From NCBI GenBank assembly GCA_027604185.1, contig JADGKB010000082.1, positions 1-63,793 of the forward strand: DNA of 63,793 bases. Direction: 5' to 3'. Position 1 is the first letter of the stretch, and each line of letters opens with the position of its first letter. Position numbers and translations under genes: made by a program. Below, one piece after another: positions 48,241-57,752 of the stretch. This DNA comes from Boothiomyces macroporosus (Eukaryota > Chytridiomycota > Chytridiomycetes > Rhizophydiales > Terramycetaceae). The notes beneath the pieces are model-generated. The model searched no databases and was not told the origin of the DNA. It saw only the letters and a program-made list of their open reading frames with translations.

Positions 48241-48340
48241 GCAGCCGAGTCTATTCCAAGAGAGCATTACAAAGTCTGATCCAAGAGGTTGGAGTCGAGT
48301 GTATTCCAAGAGAGCATTACAAACTCTGGTTCAGGAGTCT
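48241..48340. repeat. tandem duplication of a 50-bp unit
   Basis: Two adjacent 50-bp units share the core ctattccaagagagcatt / gtattccaagagagcatt followed by acaaa.tctg.t.caggag-type sequence. A third decayed partial copy (gaagtctggtccaggag) follows. It lies in the 320-bp gap between the NOT2 start and the F-box gene 3' end. No coding potential is proposed. Confidence 0.7.
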
Positions 48341-48495
48341 GAAGTCTGGTCCAGGAGACAGAACCCAATTCTACACCAGGGGACCATAGTTAAACCAGTC
48401 CAAACTGACCATGGCCAAGTCTGTTACAGTAGTTTGGAGCCAAGTCTTTAACGGCAGCTATCTTTGTAAGAGCACAAGATTGCGTAAACGGTTGG

Positions 48496-49908
48496 CTATT
48501 CAATGATTACTTTATTTAGTTTAGAACGGAGACTTCTTAGTGAATCTTCGTTTACCCTACTTTCTACGCCAATGTGTAAGGTCAACAATTTGCTGTTCAA
48601 GGCAAACAATCCCCTACCTACACTACAGCCTTTTACTTTGAGCACTCGTAGCCTATATTAAAAAGAAATTACTGTTTGCAGTGGGTGGCAATCATTTCAA
48701 TTACTTCATCAGTTACCCACAAGTTGTGTGCAATATCCAAATACTGCAAGTTTGGAGACTGCTTCAACACTTCTGGGTTCACCATTGGGCAGTAAGCCAA
48801 GCTAAGAACGTGATAGTCGCTTGGCACCAATTCTACCCTATTCGTATCACAAATCAGAGTGTTCAGTTTAAACATGTCTATTTTCTGCAAGCAAGAGTTC
48901 TTCATCACCAACGTCGTGATTGGACAACCCGCGATAAACTTCACCGCATCGTTAATAGGAACTGTTTCTTTCATCCCACTAAAATCCACTTGTCTTAGTT
49001 TTGTTAGACGTTTTAAATATTGCAAGCATTTCGTAGTTGCACGTGTATGCGAAATATCCAAAACTTCCAAACAATCCAAGGAGTATGCAAACTGACCAAC
49101 TTGGTGGTCAGTCACTGAAGTTTTGGCAAGGATCAAAGTGTGTATTCTTCTTGGTTTGTACAGGAGCTCAAACTCCCCTGTACAGCCTGCTAAATCGACA
49201 TATTCAAGATTTACAAATTTATCAAATATTAAATTACATAGTCTTTCATCCTGAATTAGTTAAGAATACCAATCTAAAGGTGAAGCACAGCTTGGTAATA
49301 GATTGCCAGACATCCTTGTGAAACAAGAAATCAAACACACCTTTAGCAGTTAATTTTGGGCACCGCAACTCTAACTCACGGAGCTGACGTTGAGGTGGGC
49401 CCAGGGCTGAGGAATTAATCAGCTTGGAATTCAATCTGATTACATGCGGATATCGATTTTCAATTATCGCTTGAAACTGTTTGCTAGTCAAGGGAATATT
49501 TCGTAAATCCAAAGTCCTAAAGATCAAAGAGTTGCGAAAGTGTTTATACAATGGTCTGCAAGTAAATAACAACCTATATTTTTCCTTGATCGAAAGATGT
49601 TTGGTGATGAGGAACAATAAATCAATTGAAAGTACTGCCAAATGACACTTGCTGTTTACATCCGCAAATAGTTTGTGAGTTAATTCCTTGTAAGTTTTGG
49701 TATGCCTGTTCCACGTCCCACATCCAAATTGTTCACCCAGCTTCTTTGCTTCCCGGACACATTCATCCGCTTTTCTCTTGTCTCCTAGTTGAAGAAACAA
49801 TATCGCCGCCTCTTGATATAAATGAACGCAGTTGGTATTCCGTTTGTGTAGCTTGATTTGGTTGTATTTTTCCACCAGCTGAGATCTGATTTCTGCATTT
49901 GAAAGCAT
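48496..49908 (-). CDS. F-box / leucine-rich repeat protein (457 aa)
   Basis: Three exons joined by introns of 19 (gtattcttaactaattcag) and 20 nt (gtaatttctttttaatatag). The N-terminus (residues about 1-75) has TPR-like helices (CVHLYQEAAILFLQLGDKRKADECVREA). An F-box follows (LSIDLLFLITKHLSIKEKYRLLFTCR), then a series of LRRs such as LRELELRCPKLTAKGVFDFL, LEVLDISHTRATTKCLQYL and LQYLDIAHNLWVTDEVIEMI. This is the plan of yeast Dia2/Pof3, which also have TPRs before the F-box and LRR and act in replication stress and telomere maintenance. Ubiquitin-ligase adaptor; substrate unknown. Confidence 0.8.
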
Positions 49909-49922
49909 AAAATTTCGGACAC

Positions 49923-50993
49923 TTATTTTATTAATGACTGGAATATTTCTAACGTTTTATCGATCGCTTGATCAGTGATTTGAGAGTGGACAACTAAGCG
50001 CATCTCGGAACTGCTTCCCCCAAATACCAATATTCCTTCTTTACCCAGGGCTTCTTCCAAGTCATTGCATGTAAGACCAAACACATCCATATCAATCCAC
50101 ACCATATTGGTATCGCATTTTTTAGTTAGTTTATATCCCATTTGCTGTAGCTGATTGGCCAGATATTTAGCCTTGATGTGATCTTTGATCAAGGCAGGGT
50201 AGTGATGTTCGATAGCATAAATGCATGGGGCTGCTAATATTCCAGCTTGTCTCCAACCACCACCAAACATTTTCCTAAAATGCCTTGCTTTTCTAATTAA
50301 TGCTTCTGATCCGACCAAAACAGAGCCTATTGGTGCTCCCATTCCTTTTGAAAAACATAGAGATACAGAGTCAAAAGGTTTGCATAGATCCACAAGGCTA
50401 GTCTTTGTAGCAGCTGAAGCATTCCAAAGCCTGGCTCCATCCAGATGCATCTTGACATTCTCTTTTTTCGCATATTCTGATATTTCATTCTGCAATTCTA
50501 GAGGATGTACCTGACCATTTAAAGTATTTTCAAGGCAAATTAATCTTGTTCGAGCATGGTGTATATCATCATCCAAAACGATTTCCCTCTTTATATCCTG
50601 AAGTGTTATAAAATTATCAGTTTGTATTGGTATGGTGTGTGCTCTAGAATGAAATGCAATCGCTCCTGCTTCGTACTGATTTATATGGGCCTGTTTATCA
50701 CAAATCAAGCTCTGCGGAGCATTGTTCAAGTGTGTTAATATGGCAAGCTGATTTGATAATGTTCCAGATGTTACAAATAATGCAGACTCTTTTCCAGTGA
50801 GTTGAGCTACTTGCTGCTCCAGTTGGACGACAGTTGGGTCACCATCCAATACATCATCGCCTACTGCTGCTTCTGTCATCACTCTGATCACATCCGCAGT
50901 TGGTTTAGTTACTGTATCACTCCTAAAATCCCCAATGATTCTTGATCTTATTGCTGTGGGAGTATAGATGCATCGATTGAATAGTTTGAACAT
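49923..50993 (-). CDS. low-specificity L-threonine aldolase, intronless copy, possibly mitochondrial
   Basis: A complete 356-aa open frame from the ATG at 50993. The short leader MFKLFNRCIYTPTAIRSR is basic and lacks acids, consistent with mitochondrial targeting. Motifs match the copy at 46045: [59 protein letters not shown] lysine in [17 protein letters not shown], and [15 protein letters not shown]. It lacks both introns of its paralogue. The two genes are 2.7 kb apart in the same orientation, separated by NOT2 and the F-box gene. Both appear catalytically intact. Confidence 0.93.
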   Translation of the reverse strand: MFKLFNRCIYTPTAIRSRIIGDFRSDTVTKPTADVIRVMTEAAVGDDVLDGDPTVVQLEQQVAQLTGKESALFVTSGTLSNQLAILTHLNNAPQSLICDKQAHINQYEAGAIAFHSRAHTIPIQTDNFITLQDIKREIVLDDDIHHARTRLICLENTLNGQVHPLELQNEISEYAKKENVKMHLDGARLWNASAATKTSLVDLCKPFDSVSLCFSKGMGAPIGSVLVGSEALIRKARHFRKMFGGGWRQAGILAAPCIYAIEHHYPALIKDHIKAKYLANQLQQMGYKLTKKCDTNMVWIDMDVFGLTCNDLEEALGKEGILVFGGSSSEMRLVVHSQITDQAIDKTLEIFQSLIK

Positions 50994-51323
50994 TGTAAAA
51001 ATAATTTCGCGCTTTGAATGTTGACACTGAATGATTGGCTTTGTTTTCAAGATATTCAAGTTGCGGAGTAATCATTTCAATTTCCATACTTGGCCGTTTA
51101 GGGAACTGGAAGAAATTTTAAAGTGAATGAATTAGACTGCTATTATTCATTGCAGAAATTCTCAATATCTGATGTATGGTTTGTCGAAATTTCTTTATAG
51201 TAATCCTTGGGAGCAGCAGTTTCCATAAACATAGCACTGCCAGCAGTTCCCACTGATGGTTTGATCTGCTTACGTTATCTGTGACAAATCACTGATTTAA
51301 AGAAAAAATATTGAATTCCCTCA
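50994..51323. other. intergenic region, divergent promoters
   Basis: About 330 bp between the threonine aldolase start and lipase 1 start. No coding frame or repeat is supported. Confidence 0.5.
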
Positions 51324-52260
51324 ATGATCTTATCGCCTGTGTACGTACTACTGTTCTTTATATCGTACTATGCTATTCCTACCCAACCACCTCCCTACCA
51401 GCGTGACCCTTCAGATATACCTACTGTAACGACATATTTCAAGTATTCGCTTGCTGCTTGTAAGATGTGCTAACATAGATTGCCAATCAATTTATCCCTC
51501 AAACAGTTTCAACTGCACTAACTGCCATGATTACCAAATTCAACAAACCACTGTGTATGGCTCTAACCTGGATTCAGCAACAACTGGCTTTGGATATGTA
51601 GCTAGAAACAATGCGACAAACACAATTATAATCGCGTTTCGAGGGACATTGGAATTCCAATCTTTCGTTGAAGACTTGAAGTTTTGGCAAGTAGATCCAT
51701 CATGGAAGCTTGCTTCACCACGTTTTATAAACTCAAATCCAAAAGGAATACAAATTCATGATGGGTTTCAGGAGACTTATCTAGAAATCCGGGAAACGAT
51801 CCTTTCAGCTGCATTCCACTTGGCAATGGCCCATCCGCAGGATGCCATTATTTTCACTGGTCATTCGATGGGCGGCGCGTTAGCTCTATTTGCTGCGATA
51901 GATTTCGATGACCGTTGGGGAATGCAAGAACGGTTTTCGATTTATACCTATGGTTTGCCTCGATCCGGTAATGCAGATTGGGCACAATATGTTGGAGGGC
52001 TATCTTTTCATGATAGGATTTATCGGTACTCGAACAAAGGTGATTTTGGTATCTGCTCGCTAATCATAGTTCCCCATCTCCCCTTTATGTTTCTTGGCTA
52101 TCGTCATGTGGGACAGGAGTATCAGATACAAGATTCAGGAACTCTTTCAAAATGTGTAGACGCTCCAGGAGAAGATGAAAGTCCGGCTTGTCTAAATGAC
52201 TTTTATGAATTGAATTACTTTAAACACACTTATTATTTTGGTGAGCATACCGATTGCTGA
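51324..52260 (+). CDS. secreted class 3 lipase, copy 1 (298 aa)
   Basis: Two introns of 19 (gtaagatgtgctaacatag) and 21 nt (gtatctgctcgctaatcatag). Signal peptide VYVLLFFISYYAIP, then the mature alpha/beta-hydrolase: SLAAYC, a Cys-rich strand, IIIAFRGT (oxyanion strand), the nucleophile elbow TGHSMGGALA with catalytic Ser, IYTYGLPRSGN, the catalytic Asp in the GDFVPHLPF segment and a C-terminal H in YFKHTYYFG. Same family as Rhizomucor lipase and feruloyl esterase. The second intron is in frame and stop-free, so retention would insert seven residues next to the catalytic Asp. First of three tandem lipases. Confidence 0.9.
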
Positions 52261-52463
52261 ATAAAAACTAAATTATATCACAGATGCATCCATACTGATC
52301 GGATCTAGGGTCACGCTCCGCAATCAAAGCGTAATTGAAAAAGATCATATGGCTCGGCTTAACAAAGATGTGTGTGCCTAGAATGTGCACAGCTATTCAA
52401 TTCAAAGGGAATTGACGGTCCGTATTTATTTATAATGTGCCTAATCTTTGAGGTGCTCGAACT

Positions 52464-53397
52464 ATGTGGTCTTTTATTGCAATATTCGCGCTATTTGTCA
52501 AAGCTCAGTCACAGATACTGGTGCCTAATAGCTTCCCGTTATATCTACAATACTCTGTTGCTTCATGTAGATTTTAATTAACGCAGATTGCCAAGAGATC
52601 TTTAACAACCATAATTTCAAATGCGGGAAAGCGTGCAGTGGTCCGCTAACAAACACAGTCTACGGAAACTCCACCTATGATAGCGCAACTACTGGGGCCG
52701 GGTTTGTAACAAGTAACCCAGATCAGCAAAATATTGTGCTGTCATTTAGGGGCACCTACTCCTTCATGTCTGTAATTGAAGACATCAAGGCATGGAAGAC
52801 TCCAGCAGGTAACCAAATATTCACAGAGATTGGTTGGCAAAACCCCCTAGTTTCTTGAATTCTAATTCATCTATTCAAATACACGCTGGGTTTGATGAAA
52901 CCTACAAAGCAATTAAAATCGGATTGCTGGAAAAGGCATTCCAATTAGCTTTAGCCAATCCAACGTATCAAATTGTATTCACTGGCCACTCACTAGGTGT
53001 TCTTTTTTAATCTAGGTGGTGCATTGGCCACGTTTGCTGCAGTTGACTACTTTAACCAGCATGGAATGGGTGATAGGATCTCAATCTACACATATGGCCA
53101 GCCAAGATCAGGTATCTTTCAATTAACTTGGGTAATTTGGCATGGGCAGAATATGTCAGCTCGCTTCCATTCAGTTCAAGAATTCACCGAATTACTAACC
53201 TGGGGGATCCAGTTCCACATCTGCCGTTAAACACTATGGGATACTATCACAACTACCAGCAATATCAGATTTCTAATGGCACTGTAACCATTTGTGTTTC
53301 TGAAGGCAGTGGTGAAAGTCCAAGTTGCATGAATGACTATTTCGAATTGAATGGTTTGAATCACGCCAACTATTTTGGCTGGAATACAAGCTGCTGA
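52464..53397 (+). CDS. secreted class 3 lipase, copy 2 (about 284 aa if a non-canonical intron is spliced)
   Basis: Signal peptide MWSFIAIFALFVKAQ. Four introns are needed: gtagattttaattaacgcag, gtaaccaaatattcacagag, gtgttcttttttaatctag and a fourth at 53112-53131 that starts GT but ends GG. With all four removed the family motifs line up: VLSFRGT, TGHSLGGALA, IYTYGQPRSGN, LGDPVPHLP and a final H-A-N-Y-F-G. If the fourth cannot be spliced, the protein is truncated before the catalytic Asp and His, and the gene would be a pseudogene or a product of sequence error. Confidence 0.75.
53112..53131 (+). other. 20-nt GT-GG intron or broken splice acceptor in lipase 2
   Basis: gtatctttcaattaacttgg has the usual GTA start and a TTAAC branch-like element, but the terminal AG is replaced by GG. 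Removal gives PRSGNLAWAEY, exactly the family sequence, and an integral codon count. No AG in the right frame lies close by. Confidence 0.65.
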
Positions 53398-53669
53398 ATT
53401 TGTCATTAATAAACGTAGAGTTGTAAAATTATAGTGAACTAACCCATAGTGCAATCACCTTGATCGGATAAATTGGTCCAATATTATAAATACCATTTAA
53501 AATTAACCTAACGCGGCAAGTTTCGCAACTATAGCGAGTGACTATCATTTACTGAGGCTTGGCAAGTCAGTCAGTTCAACTCTAGTGTCTGCCATTTGAT
53601 CATGTCATTGCGCATCATTGCGCTAGTAAATAAAACGACTTTAAATATCAGCAGTTCGCTCATTGATCA

Positions 53670-54515
53670 ATGATACAACTGCTTTTATTTTTCCTTCAGA
53701 AGATTGTGACAGCTGCTGAATCCTTGTTTCCTATTTTTGTCCAATACTCTGCGGCTGCCTATTGCACAGCTGTTGTTAACAATCACTCTTTTGATTGCGG
53801 AATTCCATGTTCTGGCTCAATTAATGACACCATTGTGTATGGTGGCAAATTCGATTTATACTCCTCAGGTGCGGGATACGTCGCGTATAACAAAAGGACT
53901 TCTTCAATAATAGTTGCTTTTAGAGGCTCTCAACCTGGAAACGTGCTGTTTGATCTAGAATTTTGGGAAACAACCGCACCTTCTTTTATTGAGACAATCA
54001 ACAGAAACGCACTGGTACACACCGGATTTCAGGACACATATATGCGAATTAGACAAGATATGTTGAATCTTACTTACCGTCTATCACAAATGTATCCTGA
54101 TTATTCAATTACATTCACTGGACACTCTTTAGGAGGAAGTCTGGCCACATTTGCAGCAGCAGAATTCAACCACCTGTATGGAAACGACAGTAGAATATCA
54201 CTTTATACTTATGGATTGCCTAGAACAGGAAATAGCGATTTTGCAATGTACATTGACAACTTGCCTTTCAAAGATAGGATATTTAGACTGACAAGATATG
54301 GGGATCCAGTCCCTCGACTTCCATTTGAACTACTACAATACAAGCATTACAAAACGCAATATGGGATTACAAATGATAATCAGGTATTCAAATGTCCAGT
54401 AATTGATGATTATGGGGATAATCCAGATTGTATGAATGATACTTTGCACTGGAACATTACCAATCACAACAAATACTTTGGCTGGCCAAAACACAACACT
54501 TGTGTTCATTTTTAA
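53670..54515 (+). CDS. secreted class 3 lipase, copy 3 (281 aa), intronless
   Basis: A single open frame with N-terminal signal peptide (MIQLLLFFLQKIVTAAES) and the full lipase core: VQYSAAAYC, IIVAFRGS, TGHSLGGSLATFAA (nucleophile Ser), LYTYGLPRTGNSDF, YGDPVPRLPF (Asp) and NHNKYFGW (His). Several N-x-S/T sites suggest glycosylation. It lacks all introns found in copies 1 and 2. The tandem set suggests a role in feeding on host or environmental lipids, which is inference. Confidence 0.92.
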   Translation: MIQLLLFFLQKIVTAAESLFPIFVQYSAAAYCTAVVNNHSFDCGIPCSGSINDTIVYGGKFDLYSSGAGYVAYNKRTSSIIVAFRGSQPGNVLFDLEFWETTAPSFIETINRNALVHTGFQDTYMRIRQDMLNLTYRLSQMYPDYSITFTGHSLGGSLATFAAAEFNHLYGNDSRISLYTYGLPRTGNSDFAMYIDNLPFKDRIFRLTRYGDPVPRLPFELLQYKHYKTQYGITNDNQVFKCPVIDDYGDNPDCMNDTLHWNITNHNKYFGWPKHNTCVHF

Positions 54516-54646
54516 TATATCACTTGAAAAAGGGTCGTTATCTCCATATAACACTGGCTATCTGTTATGCGACACTTAAAGCCAGAGTGTAGATTGATTT
54601 ATTGCAAGATACTTTGTATTGTATTTCCAAGTGTATATCTCCAAAT

Positions 54647-56062
54647 TCAAGCCTCTCTGTTTGATTTTTTAGTGATCGTGTCTTGATGTTTCAGAGTGCT
54701 GATTGTAACGGCATCATTAGGAGAGACCGGTTCTCCCAAAGGTGAATGATTAACCGTCCCAATGCGGTTTTGTTCTTTTGGTATATTGCGAGACTTAAAG
54801 TTTCTACCTTTCCTGCGACTAACTATTCTTTTCAACACTGTCTTGTAGTACATTGAACAGTAAATCATCCCACTATTGTGCGCAAATAATAGAAATTGAA
54901 GTATTCCTTGAGATGAAAAATAGTTTGCATCGCTTCCCAGTGCTATTGAATAAGTTCTTGTGAATGAGACATAAAAATAGAGCGCAAAAAGAACATAATC
55001 CAAAGTAAATACTGTCAAGAATTCATAATCGGAGCTCAATTCTCTTGCGGCTGCTAGTATAGAGTGCTTTTTGGTTTTGGAGGCAACATTTATAATATAC
55101 GTGAGTGACAGGAAGCATCCAATCGAATTGAAAGCTATTGTGAACATTGGCCAAAATATCTCTATATTACTTGTATACTTGGCCATTTCATAGATGATTG
55201 AAGATGGCGCAGATGAGGTGCTAATAAAAAACATTAAATAATTTCCTAGTAGCAATCCGAAATGCACTACAAAAATTACTGCAAGCAAAAGAATATACAT
55301 CCAGTTTGTCAAGTCAAATATTGTCCCAAGGCTTTGGGCTTTGATAATCGTACTTGACAAGGTAGCAATGTCAAAAAACAACTTTTCAACTCCCAATACT
55401 TTCCATTTTAAATCTCCGTCTATCCCAGAGATATTTAAAAGCACCATACAGATAATATTACTGCCAGACCATATAAAATTGCTGATTGCGTATACCAGTG
55501 ACAGCGAAGATCTCGTTTTGAGATATTTCAAAGTAAAGTATCCTAAACCAATCAGAGAGCCAACTATAGATACAAGCGTGCCAATGAATGATATTATTTC
55601 AACCGCAGTTTTGTACTGTAATTTGTAGGTTGATGGCGGCTGAATATTGGTCCACAGTATCGGTTTTGGGTTGTATTTCACAATTTCCAAATCCAGGACA
55701 GAATAATTGCCTTGGCACCCGGCACTCTTGTATTCAAGTAACGCATCAGCTGTACATATATAGTTTGAATCTATACAGTTCCCATCAGCCAATATATACA
55801 ATGAATCGGATACTCGACAATAATCGTTGCCGTTTGAAAATACAGGTGGAGTGAATATATACGCATTTGAAACACCAGTAAATGTTGATATCATGCAACA
55901 GTTTTCGTTGACTGACATTATTTGGTTGGGATCGCAAGATATTGCAGCCATTGGAAATAGCGCATTTGTGACATTGATTGATATCTTTTGTGGGGCTCCA
56001 ATACATCCTTCTGAGCTATTCCACTCAAAGACTGTAGCAGAAATGTAAGAAGAGGTGTTCAT
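54647..56062 (-). CDS. Cys-rich ectodomain 7TM protein, copy 1 (471 aa)
   Basis: N-terminal extracellular domain of about 160 residues with regularly spaced Cys: SEGCIGAP, the CDPN motif, NENCCMIS, YCRVSDS, G-N-C, YICTADALLEYKSAGC. Then about seven membrane helices starting VEIISFIGTLVSIVGSLIGLGYF, with the conserved YAISNFIWSGSNIICMVLLNISGIDGD after the second, and a Ser/Lys-rich cytoplasmic tail. Topology is like a chemosensory or adhesion-type receptor. The family is not recognised. No introns. Member of a three-gene tandem array reading in the same direction. Confidence 0.75.
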   Translation of the reverse strand: MNTSSYISATVFEWNSSEGCIGAPQKISINVTNALFPMAAISCDPNQIMSVNENCCMISTFTGVSNAYIFTPPVFSNGNDYCRVSDSLYILADGNCIDSNYICTADALLEYKSAGCQGNYSVLDLEIVKYNPKPILWTNIQPPSTYKLQYKTAVEIISFIGTLVSIVGSLIGLGYFTLKYLKTRSSLSLVYAISNFIWSGSNIICMVLLNISGIDGDLKWKVLGVEKLFFDIATLSSTIIKAQSLGTIFDLTNWMYILLLAVIFVVHFGLLLGNYLMFFISTSSAPSSIIYEMAKYTSNIEIFWPMFTIAFNSIGCFLSLTYIINVASKTKKHSILAAARELSSDYEFLTVFTLDYVLFALYFYVSFTRTYSIALGSDANYFSSQGILQFLLFAHNSGMIYCSMYYKTVLKRIVSRRKGRNFKSRNIPKEQNRIGTVNHSPLGEPVSPNDAVTISTLKHQDTITKKSNREA

Positions 56063-56271
56063 AAGATGACGTAGAGTTTAGAGTAAGAGTTGACACCTTT
56101 AATGCTAGTATCAACTGGCTGGACCGTGCGTATAGTAAATCCACTTTTTTATGTATAATCGAATGCCGGATCAAATTTGAATGCCAACATGTATATTAGA
56201 TATGTTGGATGGGGATATGTATTGATTCAAAATGATTAAATACAATATATTAATTGTAGCTGAAAAGTTAA

Positions 56272-57708
56272 TCATTGTGTTTCTTGTGTCTGCACGCTTC
56301 GAGGAACAGTGGAATCCTTTTTGTCTACTACCTGGTGTTGTTCTACCACAGTGACAGCAAATGTTTCCTTCTTTGTTGGCATTTCACTTGCTGTAATAGA
56401 AGCAATATCTTTAATGTCTGGTGCCATGGATTTTGGAGTTTTCTTTGTTTTGCGCTTGTTGACAATTCGGAGCAGAACTGCCTTGTAATGGATTGAAGCG
56501 ATAATCATCAGGCAGTTGTGTGCGAAAAATATAAATTGTAATATCCCTGTTGAACAATAGTAGTTGGTATCGCTGCGAAGCAAGGTAGAGTAAGTTCTAA
56601 TGCATGCCAAGCAAAAGTACCCAAGAAATAAGATGAAATCGGTGGCAAACAATGCTGATAACTTTCGGTCACTCGCTAACTCTCTAATTGCAAAGAATAA
56701 AGAGTACTTTTTGGTTTTAGATGCTACATTTACTATGTATGTCAGTGACACTACAGTTGCAACGTGATTAAAAAAGATTGCGAATAACGGCCAGTACAAT
56801 TCAATATTACTGCTGTATGAAACAATGCTGTAGTATGTTTTACTGCTGATGGCAAGGCTATCATTCATTCCCAGCATCAGATAGTTGCCAATTAGTAATC
56901 CAAAATGAAGACAAATTATCAAACCCATCATAACTGAATATTTGAGGCTGCTGATTTCCAATATATATTTCGAGCATTTAGACTTGATAACGATGGAAGA
57001 TAATGTCGCAAAATTAAAGAATAGTTTTTGTACTGCATAAACAGTCCACTTTTTGTCTCCATCAATTCCACTGACATTCAATAATGCCATACAGATCAAA
57101 TTGCTCACCAACCAAATGATGTTGCTGATTGCGTATATCATTGTTACATATGCTCTCTTTTTGATGTAGCTATTCACGAAATACGCAAAGAACCCAATTG
57201 ACCCTACAATCGATATTGCCACGCAAATGAATGAAAATATCTCCATTCCAGTTTTATATTGCAATTTATAACTAGAAGGCGGCTGTAAATTTGTCCAGTA
57301 AATCGATGAAGGTGTATAGTACACGATTTGCGGATTTGAAGAGATAAAAGAGCCGCTGCAAGAGCTATCAGGATACTGCATTAAAGTCCGTGTAGTACAT
57401 TGATATTGATTAATGCATGTGCCATCTGCCAATACATAGAAAGTCTCATTTACTTTGCAATAGCTGTATCCTGAAGACCCGAATGTAAAATCATTGAACA
57501 GGTATGTATTTGATACTCCTTTAAATGAATATATCATGCAGCAATTTTCGTTAACAGAAAGAAGTGTATTTGGATCGCAGCCTGCCGCGCTCAGTGCTGA
57601 AATTGGATTGGAAACATTCAAACTAATCATCGATGGGGCCAGACTGCATCCATACACAGAATTCCACTGAAATACAGTTGCTTGTGTAGTATTCAATAAA
57701 ATATTCAT
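56272..57708 (-). CDS. Cys-rich ectodomain 7TM protein, copy 2
   Basis: Paralogue of the gene at 54647, start at the ATG of MNILLNTTQATVFQWNS (57708); the in-frame GTG further upstream is not a eukaryotic start. It keeps the ectodomain Cys pattern (YGCSLAP, CDPN, NENCC, YCKV, CINQYQCTTRTLMQYPDSSC) and the membrane core (IYAISNIIWLVSNLICMALLNVSGIDGD). The C-terminal tail is longer and Thr/Ser/Lys-rich. No introns. The start codon is 45 bp (minus strand) after the stop of copy 3. Confidence 0.75.
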   Translation of the reverse strand: MNILLNTTQATVFQWNSVYGCSLAPSMISLNVSNPISALSAAGCDPNTLLSVNENCCMIYSFKGVSNTYLFNDFTFGSSGYSYCKVNETFYVLADGTCINQYQCTTRTLMQYPDSSCSGSFISSNPQIVYYTPSSIYWTNLQPPSSYKLQYKTGMEIFSFICVAISIVGSIGFFAYFVNSYIKKRAYVTMIYAISNIIWLVSNLICMALLNVSGIDGDKKWTVYAVQKLFFNFATLSSIVIKSKCSKYILEISSLKYSVMMGLIICLHFGLLIGNYLMLGMNDSLAISSKTYYSIVSYSSNIELYWPLFAIFFNHVATVVSLTYIVNVASKTKKYSLFFAIRELASDRKLSALFATDFILFLGYFCLACIRTYSTLLRSDTNYYCSTGILQFIFFAHNCLMIIASIHYKAVLLRIVNKRKTKKTPKSMAPDIKDIASITASEMPTKKETFAVTVVEQHQVVDKKDSTVPRSVQTQETQ

Positions 57709-57752
57709 TAAAAGTGAAAAAGAATGACGTTTATTGTGGCATCTGCAATGTA

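Noticed and set aside
48241..48340. CRISPR-like direct repeats
   Set aside because: Only two adjacent 50-bp units without spacers, in a eukaryotic intergenic region; a simple tandem duplication.
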